Assembly (NCBI RefSeq): GCF_004010955.1
Contig: NZ_CP025227.1
Span: 1,488,001 to 1,552,000, forward strand
Direction: 5' to 3'
DNA from: Actinomyces wuliandei
Lineage (GTDB): Bacteria; Actinomycetota; Actinomycetes; Actinomycetales; Actinomycetaceae
DNA: 64,000 nt
Shown: positions 18,969-25,346 of the stretch, in pieces
Numbering within the stretch: position 1 is the first letter of the stretch
Layout of the letters: each line of letters opens with the position of its first letter
Notes under the pieces: generated by a model
What the model was told of the DNA's origin: nothing
Databases searched by the model: none
The model's input: the letters and a program-made list of their open reading frames with translations, nothing else
Position numbers and translations under genes: made by a program

Positions 18969-19991
18969 TTGGATTCATTGGGTCAAGCAAAGCTGAAGGG
19001 CTTTGCGTTCATGTTCCTTTCCTCAAGCCTCATGGGCGGAATCGGCGCATTCGCCCGGTACATTGAGGCCCCGGGGATCTTCATCTCCTTCAACAGGAGC
19101 TTTGCAGGGTTCATCGGGATGACCCTGATCTTTGTCGTCACTCGTCGGTTCAACAAGTTCAGGGGGTTCCGACTCACCCCGGCCGTCCTGCTGACCGGTG
19201 TGTTCCTCGGCCTTCTGTCAGGGCTGTACGTCATGTCGACGCAGATGACGACGCTGTCCAACGCGGCCTTCCTCATCTACACCGGCCCCATCTACTCGAC
19301 GATCCTGGCCACCATCTTCCTCAAGGAGCCTTTCACCAGGGTGACGGCGTTCTCCCTGGCCGCCGTGGTGGTGGGCTGCCTCATGATTATCGGTATTTTC
19401 AACTACACCGCTGAGGAGGGGTTCGACGTCAGCCTCAGCCTCGACCCACAGTACATGGTGGGCAACCTCGTCGCGCTGGCCTCGGGCGTGGCCTACGGCC
19501 TGTTCCTGTTCTTCAGCCGCTACCGCACCGACGTCGACTCCGACGTCCGTTCCTACTGCAACTTCACCTTCGCCATCGTCACGCTGGGCATCATCCTCAT
19601 CTTCATGCGCCCCGACCTCAGCGAGATGACGAGCCGTGGATGGTTGACCCTGGTGGTCGCCGCCTTCGTGACCGGGTTCGGCGCGTTCTTCTTCCTGACC
19701 GTCGCGTCACGAATCCTTCTTGCCGGGGAGCTGGCGACCATCTCCTACCAGGAGACGATTATGGCGACGCTGCTGGGCCTGCTGCTGTTCAGCGAGCCTC
19801 TTACCCTCATGCAGGCGCTGGGCGGGGCACTCATCATCGTGGGCGGGGTGTCACAGATACTCTTCTCCACCAGGAAGAACGACGAGCAGGACGGGGGCGC
19901 CTCTGCCGCCAGCCGCGGCGACGCGGCCGACGGAGACACTGACCAGGACGCCGTCACGCGGGTCCCGGCAGCGCTGAGCCAGCCGCAGTAG
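18969..19991 (+). CDS. EamA/DMT-family membrane transporter
   Basis: 340 aa with about ten hydrophobic segments arranged as two EamA halves (GFAFMFLSSSLMGGIGAF... and GNLVALASGVAYGLFLFF...), ending in a charged Asp/Gly-rich cytosolic tail. The family exports or imports small metabolites such as amino acids and amines. I choose the TTG at 18969 (reading MDSLGQAKLKGF) because AAAGGAG lies 6 nt upstream; a GTG at 18882 lacks any ribosome site and would add a non-membrane tail. A small hairpin (18929-18942) lies upstream. Between the amidinotransferase and creatininase genes it may move a guanidino compound or product such as sarcosine or glycine; this is inference. Confidence 0.88.
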   Translation: MDSLGQAKLKGFAFMFLSSSLMGGIGAFARYIEAPGIFISFNRSFAGFIGMTLIFVVTRRFNKFRGFRLTPAVLLTGVFLGLLSGLYVMSTQMTTLSNAAFLIYTGPIYSTILATIFLKEPFTRVTAFSLAAVVVGCLMIIGIFNYTAEEGFDVSLSLDPQYMVGNLVALASGVAYGLFLFFSRYRTDVDSDVRSYCNFTFAIVTLGIILIFMRPDLSEMTSRGWLTLVVAAFVTGFGAFFFLTVASRILLAGELATISYQETIMATLLGLLLFSEPLTLMQALGGALIIVGGVSQILFSTRKNDEQDGGASAASRGDAADGDTDQDAVTRVPAALSQPQ

Positions 19992-20096
19992 CACCCTGCT
20001 CCAGGGCACGGCCCCACAACCACTGTCTCCCTGCCACCCACCAGTCCTGCCTGCCACGGAACCAGCAAGAACCTGTCGAGAAAAGGACTCCCACAC

Positions 20097-20873
20097 ATGA
20101 CTGACGAGCACAGCATCACACGGCTGGACGCCTTCACCTACCGCCAGGTCCTGGCTGAGGAGGACCCCGTGGTCCTCATTCCTGTCGGGGCCATGGAGCA
20201 GCACGGACCGCACATGCCGATCAGCGTCGACGTCCTCTTGTCCACCAGGATCACCGAGCTCGTGGCTGAGGAGCTCGGGACCGCCCTGGTCGCTCCTGCT
20301 GTCACCACTGGCTACAAGTCCCAGCAGCGCTCGGGGGGCGGCAACCACATCATCGGCTCCTTCGGGTTCGACGCCAGCACGGTCGTCTCGGTGTGCCAGA
20401 CCCTGGTGCGTGAGCTGGCACGCCACGGCGCGCGGCGCATCGCCTTTGTCAACGGGCATTACGAGAACTACCAGTTCATCTACGAGGGCGTCGACCTGGC
20501 GCTTCGCGAGCTCGGCGGGAACCGGGCCGGGGTCCAGGTCATGATGCTGTCCTACTGGGACTACGTCACCGACGATGTCATCTCGCGCCTTTACCCGGAC
20601 GGCTTTCCTGGCTGGGACGTCGAGCACGGGGGCGTCATGGAGACCTCGCTCATGCTGGAGTACTTCCCCGACCTGGTCGCCATGGACCGGGTCATGGACC
20701 TTCCGGCCGCCCAGCTGCCCCTGTACGACCTGCTGCCCGTGGACCCGGACCTGACCCCCGAGTCCGGCTGCCTGTCGTCCGGACGACAGGCCAGCGCCGA
20801 GAAGGGCAAGGTGCTCGCCTCCTCTATCGTGCCGGGTATCGTCCAGGCTGTCCGAGACCGGCTGGAAGTGTAG
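20097..20873 (+). CDS. Creatininase (creatinine amidohydrolase)
   Basis: 258 aa. Reversibly hydrolyses creatinine to creatine with a binuclear metal site. Metal ligands and active-site residues fall almost exactly where they do in Pseudomonas creatininase: Glu34, His36 (GAMEQHGPH), Asp45, His121 and Glu123 (NGHYEN), Trp154 (LSYWDY), Trp173 and Glu176/His177 (GWDVEHGGV). YKSQQRSGGGNH, RELARHGARR and EGVDLALREL also match the true creatininase group rather than the wider superfamily (mycofactocin MftE, formamide hydrolases). AAAGGA precedes the ATG. No creatinase (M24-fold creatine amidinohydrolase) gene is in the window, which raises the question of how creatine is used. Confidence 0.9.
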   Translation: MTDEHSITRLDAFTYRQVLAEEDPVVLIPVGAMEQHGPHMPISVDVLLSTRITELVAEELGTALVAPAVTTGYKSQQRSGGGNHIIGSFGFDASTVVSVCQTLVRELARHGARRIAFVNGHYENYQFIYEGVDLALRELGGNRAGVQVMMLSYWDYVTDDVISRLYPDGFPGWDVEHGGVMETSLMLEYFPDLVAMDRVMDLPAAQLPLYDLLPVDPDLTPESGCLSSGRQASAEKGKVLASSIVPGIVQAVRDRLEV

Positions 20874-20990
20874 CGGAGGCATAGCGACTCCCCACGTAGA
20901 GGCTCCTAGCCCGCTGCCTGCGGTGCCACCTCGTGGCAGACCCCCTGGGTGGACCGCGACCCAGACGCAGGCGGCGGGCGGGCTTGTGGC

Positions 20991-20999
20991 TGCTATATA
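20991..20999 (+). promoter_or_regulatory. Possible extended -10 promoter of the BCCT gene
   Basis: TGCTATATA reads as an extended -10 (TGn plus TATATA, 5 of 6 to TATAAT) in otherwise GC-rich DNA, about 115 nt before the BCCT start. No clear -35 box; extended -10 promoters need none. Confidence 0.4.
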
Positions 21000-21115
21000 G
21001 TTGCGGCCGACCCGTTCGCACGGCGCGGGCACCAGCCTGCGGCCCCGGTTCCTCTCCCACCAGGGCCGCCCCGGCAGGCAGCGCTAGGCGAAGAATGCTC
21101 ACAGGACTGGGACCA

Positions 21116-22747
21116 ATGGGCACTTCCCCCTCTCACCACGCCACCGACCACCGCGACGACACCTCCGCCGCTGCCAAGCCCTCATCGCCCTCATCCCTGA
21201 CAGCGGTTCCGCGTCGGCGCCGTGAGGACTGGGCGGTCAAGACGGGCAGCCTGCTGCTCGTCAGCCTGGTCATCATCCTCACCGTGGTGTACAGCGATGC
21301 CGCAGCCAGTGTCATCAGCTCCTTCAGGACCGTAGTCACCAACGGCTTTACCTGGTACTTCGTGGTTCTGGCCACGCTTGCGCTCCTCTTCTGCATCTAC
21401 ATGGCCACAGGGCGGCGTGGAGCCATTGTCCTGGGTGGCCGGGGCGCCAGGCCAGAGTACGGCCGATTTGCCTGGTACTCCATGCTCTTCGCCTGCGGGC
21501 AGGGAATCGGTCTCATCTTCTGGTCCGTCGCCGAGCCTCTCCTGCTCCGGTCAGACAATCCTCTCAGTGACGTGGTTGGCACTGACGACACCGACGGCGC
21601 CCTGATCTGGACCTATTTCCACTGGGCGGTCCACGGATGGGCCATCTACTGCGTCGTCGCCCTGTGCCTGGCCCTGTCGTTCCACAACCGAGGGTCCTTC
21701 ATGACGTTCAGGGACGCCGTGACCGACATGTTCCCTGAGCGTGCCCGCAGTGTGGTCGGCGTGGTGGTGGAGACCATCGTCATCCTGGCCACCGTCTTCG
21801 GCCTGTCCACATCCTTCGCCTTTGCCGCCATGCAGCTGTCCTCGGGCATCGGCCAGACCTTTGGTACCGTCCCCGGCCCGGCCGTGCGCACCGTCGTGGT
21901 CGTCGTCATCGGCCTCCTGGCGGCGCTCAGCGTCTACCTGGGCGTTGAGAAGGGCATGAGGAGGGTCAGCGAGGTCAACTCAGTCCTGAGCATCGTCCTC
22001 ATGGCTGGGGTCCTCGTCGCAGGGCCGACGGTCTACCTGCTGTCCGTCCTCCCCCAGACGACCGGACAGTACCTGTGGTCCATGTGGTGGATGGGGACGT
22101 GGACGGACGCCGCCTCAGCAGCCACCACCCTGGAGTCATGGGACTCCAGCTGGAACGGGACCTGGACAGTGTTCATCTGGTGCTGGTGCTGGGCCTTCTC
22201 CACCTTCGTCGGCTCCTTCATCGCACGCATCTCCCGGGGACGGTCGCTGCGCGAGTTCGTTGTCGGGGTCCTGGGCGTCCCCTCCCTGGTCTGCGTCGTG
22301 TGGATCGGGCTGCTGGGCGGGGCGGCGCTCTACTACGACGACGCCGGGCAGGGCGCTGTCAGCCGGGCCACGCAGCAGGACACCTCCCTGGGGCTCTTTG
22401 TCATGCTCGGAGAGATTCCCCACAGGCCGGTAGCCCTGGCGCTCCTCCTCATCGCCACCACATTGGTGGGGACGTACTACCTCACGTCGCTGGACTCCGG
22501 TATCCACGCGCTGAGCGGATTCGTCTCCTCCACGGCGCAGCCCTCGAGGCTGTTCCGGGTGGCGCTGGTGGCAGGGATAGCCGGGATCGCTTTCTTGTTG
22601 CTTACCATCGGCGGCGAGACCGTTGTGGGGACTGTCCAGACAGGAACTATTATCGGGGCACTCCCTTATACTGTGGTCGCTTTGCTCATGATGGCCAACA
22701 CCTTTCGCCACATCTTACGGGAGACGCTTGCCGGGGAGCAGACATAA
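21116..22747 (+). CDS. BCCT-family transporter (betaine/choline/carnitine type)
   Basis: 543 aa with about 12 membrane segments. The BCCT core shows FACGQGIGLIFWSVAEPL (substrate/Na+ region), TYFHWAVHGWAIYCVVALCLALSF, and the signature helix with WTVFIWCWCWAFSTFVGSFIARISRGR. Members carry quaternary or zwitterionic compounds such as glycine betaine, carnitine and choline by Na+ or H+ symport or by exchange. AGGA 9 nt upstream supports the ATG at 21116; an in-frame ATG at 21095 has a poorer site. In this cluster a zwitterionic guanidino compound (creatine, creatinine or guanidinoacetate) is a plausible substrate, but this is inference. Confidence 0.93.
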   Translation: MGTSPSHHATDHRDDTSAAAKPSSPSSLTAVPRRRREDWAVKTGSLLLVSLVIILTVVYSDAAASVISSFRTVVTNGFTWYFVVLATLALLFCIYMATGRRGAIVLGGRGARPEYGRFAWYSMLFACGQGIGLIFWSVAEPLLLRSDNPLSDVVGTDDTDGALIWTYFHWAVHGWAIYCVVALCLALSFHNRGSFMTFRDAVTDMFPERARSVVGVVVETIVILATVFGLSTSFAFAAMQLSSGIGQTFGTVPGPAVRTVVVVVIGLLAALSVYLGVEKGMRRVSEVNSVLSIVLMAGVLVAGPTVYLLSVLPQTTGQYLWSMWWMGTWTDAASAATTLESWDSSWNGTWTVFIWCWCWAFSTFVGSFIARISRGRSLREFVVGVLGVPSLVCVVWIGLLGGAALYYDDAGQGAVSRATQQDTSLGLFVMLGEIPHRPVALALLLIATTLVGTYYLTSLDSGIHALSGFVSSTAQPSRLFRVALVAGIAGIAFLLLTIGGETVVGTVQTGTIIGALPYTVVALLMMANTFRHILRETLAGEQT

Positions 22748-22850
22748 AAGAGGCCCGCATTGCTCCTGGGGCTGACGCCGCCCACCACAGCCCAATAGGG
22801 TATCCGGAATGCCCTGGGCACTTACGGCAAGTCTTGGGCTCTGGCACGGG

Positions 22851-22870
22851 GTCATACGCTATAGTATGAC
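22851..22870 (+). promoter_or_regulatory. Operator over the -10 box of the MFS gene
   Basis: GTCATAC-GCTATA-GTATGAC is a perfect 7-6-7 inverted repeat. TATAGT (22860-22865) inside it matches TATAAT at 5 of 6 positions and would start transcription about 110 nt before the MFS ATG. The repeat has the same 7-6-7 geometry as the one over the tetR -10 box, and GTCATAC occurs at both. The linked TetR protein is the natural candidate to bind. Confidence 0.6.
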
Positions 22871-22980
22871 GGACTTCACCCATTAGGCGCCGCCGCGAAA
22901 TTGACGCACGGACAACCTTCCCCGCCCGTACGGCCCCATGTCGCGACCGGACGCCCCAGACACCGGAGACCAGCGTCAAC

Positions 22981-24351
22981 ATGACTGAGCCCACAACACG
23001 TGCCGACACGCACGACAAGCGCGCCCAAGCCTTAAGAAAGGCGGCGACAGCAAGTTTTATCGGTAACTTTATCGAGTGGTTCGACTACGCCTCCTACGGG
23101 TACCTGGCCGTCGTGATCGGCAGGGTCTTCTTTCCCGAGAGCGACGAGTCAGTACAGATCATGTCCTCTTTCGCCGTGTTTGCCATGTCCTTCGTGCTGC
23201 GGCCAGTCGGCGCAGTGGTGTGGGGGGCGTGGGGCGACCGCAGAGGGCGCAGGTGGGCACTGTCGTGGTCCATCCTCCTGATGTCTGGCTCCACGTTCCT
23301 CATCGGCCTGCTTCCCGGCTACGCCACGACCGGCCTCGCCTCGGCGGTGGGCCTGCTCCTGCTGCGCATGGTCCAGGGCTTCTCCGCCTCCGGGGAGTAC
23401 GCCGGTGCCGGCACCTTCCTCGCGGAGTACGCCCCCACCAGCCGACGCGGGATGTACACCAGCCTGGTCCCGGCCTCGACCGCGTGCGGGCTGCTGGCTG
23501 GCTCCCTCATGGTCTCCGGCATGTTCGTGCTCCTCGACGACGCGGCGATGTCCTCCTGGGGATGGCGCCTCCCCTTCCTCCTGGCCGGGCCCCTGGGGCT
23601 CGTTGGGCGCTATATCCGTGTGCACCTGGAGGACTCCCCCGTGTACCAGTCCATGGTTGAGGACATGACGACCGAGGACGCGCAGACAGCCCCCGGCCGA
23701 CGTGGGACACGGTGGGTGGAGCCGCTGCGTGAGCTGCTGGCCCACCACAAGCGCGAGACCCTCATCACCTTCGGCGTCTCCTGCCTCAACGCCGTCGCCT
23801 TCTACATGCTGCTGACCTACATGCCCACCTACGTCCACGAGGAGCTGGGCTTCTCCCAGGACACCGCCACGATGGCCACCTCCGTCATGCTCGTCGTCTA
23901 CATCGGCTCCATCTTCCTCATGGGGCATCTGTCGGACTCCTTCGGGCGCCGCAGGATGCTCATCGCAGCGTGTGCCGCCTTCATCGTGCTCACGGTGCCG
24001 CTGTTCATCGTCATGATGAACGCCTCAGGGAGCCTGCTGGTCATCATCGCGTGCCAGATCGTCTTCGCCGTCATCCTCACGGCCAACGACGGGACGCTGG
24101 CAACCTTCCTGGCTGAGTCCTTCCCCACCAGCGTGCGCTACTCCGGATTCGCCCTGTCCTTTAACGGCGCCAACGCGATCCTCGGGGGCACGACCCCCTT
24201 CATCGTCACCTGGCTCATCAGGGCCACCGGGTCGGGTCTGGCACCAGCGGTCTACCTCACCGTCGTCTCCCTGGCTGCCCTGGTGGCGATCGGCATGTCG
24301 CGCACCCTCCACGGATCCGAGCTCACGCAGGTCGGTGGAGGCCAGTCGTAG
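22981..24351 (+). CDS. MFS transporter, metabolite:H+ symporter (MHS) family
   Basis: 456 aa, 12 predicted membrane segments. The N terminus has ATASFIGNFIEWFDYASYGY, the hallmark of the MHS group (ProP, KgtP, ShiA), followed by RPVGAVVWGAWGDRRGRRWAL, the MFS A-loop, and LLRMVQGFSASGEYAGA. Members take up compounds such as proline, betaine and 2-oxoglutarate with protons. No strong ribosome site was noted at the ATG. It sits between the BCCT and TetR genes with an operator over its promoter, so regulated uptake of the island's substrate is likely; substrate unknown. Confidence 0.93.
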   Translation: MTEPTTRADTHDKRAQALRKAATASFIGNFIEWFDYASYGYLAVVIGRVFFPESDESVQIMSSFAVFAMSFVLRPVGAVVWGAWGDRRGRRWALSWSILLMSGSTFLIGLLPGYATTGLASAVGLLLLRMVQGFSASGEYAGAGTFLAEYAPTSRRGMYTSLVPASTACGLLAGSLMVSGMFVLLDDAAMSSWGWRLPFLLAGPLGLVGRYIRVHLEDSPVYQSMVEDMTTEDAQTAPGRRGTRWVEPLRELLAHHKRETLITFGVSCLNAVAFYMLLTYMPTYVHEELGFSQDTATMATSVMLVVYIGSIFLMGHLSDSFGRRRMLIAACAAFIVLTVPLFIVMMNASGSLLVIIACQIVFAVILTANDGTLATFLAESFPTSVRYSGFALSFNGANAILGGTTPFIVTWLIRATGSGLAPAVYLTVVSLAALVAIGMSRTLHGSELTQVGGGQS

Positions 24352-24381
24352 AGCCGTCCCCGGAGATACCACACGGGCAGG

Positions 24382-24414
24382 GAGACAGGCAGCGGCACGG
24401 GCGCGGCCTGTCTC
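24382..24414 (+). terminator. Hairpin after the MFS gene
   Basis: Arms GAGACAGGC (24382-24390) and GCCTGTCTC (24406-24414) are perfect 9-mers with a 15-nt loop, 31 nt after the MFS stop and before the tetR promoter. No U-tail. Confidence 0.5.
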
Positions 24415-24476
24415 AGCACTTACGGAGCACCTCTGTCCCGCCTGGCCGAGGCAGACACACCAGACACAGTGTCATA

Positions 24477-24496
24477 CTATCGATATAATTCGATAG
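24477..24496 (+). promoter_or_regulatory. tetR promoter with overlapping operator
   Basis: CTATCGA-TATAAT-TCGATAG: the spacer of a perfect 7-6-7 inverted repeat is a consensus -10 box (24484-24489). CAGACA at 24461-24466, 17 nt upstream, is a partial -35 box. A second palindrome, GACAC-A-GTGTC (24463-24473), overlaps the -35 region, and GTCATAC (24471-24477) matches half of the MFS operator. This layout is typical of autorepression by a TetR protein; the leader to the ATG is about 65 nt. Confidence 0.65.
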
Positions 24497-24560
24497 AAAT
24501 GGGGCTGCAGCACCGACACCGTCTTGGTGCGCCATCACCGTCTCAGCCAAGGAGCCCGTC

Positions 24561-25346
24561 ATGACCGGTACCGGACCAGGAGCGCAGGCTGGCGCGGCCT
24601 GCTCATGGAGCACACGGCCAGAGGCAGGCAACACCTCGCGTGGGGAGGACCGCAAGCAGGCCATTGTTGAGGCCGCTGCCGCTCTCATCCGTGAGGCAGG
24701 TCCTTCTGCCGTGAGCCACCGCAGCGTAGCCAGGCGGGCCGGGTGCTCGCTGTCCGCAACCACCTACTACTTCGATGGGCTCGACGACCTCCTCCACCAG
24801 GCAGGTCTGCTCAACATCGGCCTGTGGGCCTCGCGCGCTGAGCGCGTCGCCGACTACGTGGAGGCCCTGGGTGAGGTCCCCGGCTCCGAGCGACGGATCG
24901 AGCTCCTGCTCCAGGCGACCCTGCCCAGCCACGGACGCTACCTAGGCCACTACCTCCAGCTCATCGGAGCGGGCAAGGTCGAGCCTGTGGAGCAGGCCTA
25001 CCGGCAGGGTCGTCAGCGTCTCAACACCGCTGTCGGCAGGGTGCTGCAGCACCTCGGCAGCCCTATGGAGCCCGAGATGGTCATCGCCGTCGTGGACGGT
25101 GCCGCAGTCACTGCGCTCAGCGAGGGCCGAGACGTCAAGGCGACGGCTACCACGCTGCTCTCCCAGCTGACAACCTGGGCGCAGCCGGGTCCCGCAACAC
25201 GGTCGGCCACACCAGGACCTACCACAGGAAGGTCGGGTCCAGCTCGACACGAACAGGGTCCTCACGACGACGAACTGACCTCTCCCGAAGATGGTGGCGC
25301 AGCATCGCAGAGAGCTCGGACCCCCTGGAGGCAGGGCAACGGATAA
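24561..25346 (+). CDS. TetR-family transcriptional regulator
   Basis: 261 aa. The N-terminal helix-turn-helix domain (about residues 28-75) reads RKQAIVEAAAALIREAG, AVSHRSVARRAGCSLSATTYYF and DGLDDLL, the TetR pattern; the C-terminal ligand domain is followed by about 60 residues of Pro/Gly/Ser-rich tail. AAGGAG lies 7 nt before the ATG. It is the last gene of the island and probably controls itself and the MFS gene, binding a guanidino compound or related ligand; this is inferred from position and operators. Its last 128 bases overlap the 3' end of priA on the other strand, and the tail encoded there looks unselected. Confidence 0.88.
   Translation: MTGTGPGAQAGAACSWSTRPEAGNTSRGEDRKQAIVEAAAALIREAGPSAVSHRSVARRAGCSLSATTYYFDGLDDLLHQAGLLNIGLWASRAERVADYVEALGEVPGSERRIELLLQATLPSHGRYLGHYLQLIGAGKVEPVEQAYRQGRQRLNTAVGRVLQHLGSPMEPEMVIAVVDGAAVTALSEGRDVKATATTLLSQLTTWAQPGPATRSATPGPTTGRSGPARHEQGPHDDELTSPEDGGAASQRARTPWRQGNG

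Noticed and set aside
13799..25346. Mobile element carrying the arginine/guanidino island
   Set aside because: No transposase, integrase, terminal repeat, target duplication or tRNA was seen at either edge; insertion is argued only from gene order.
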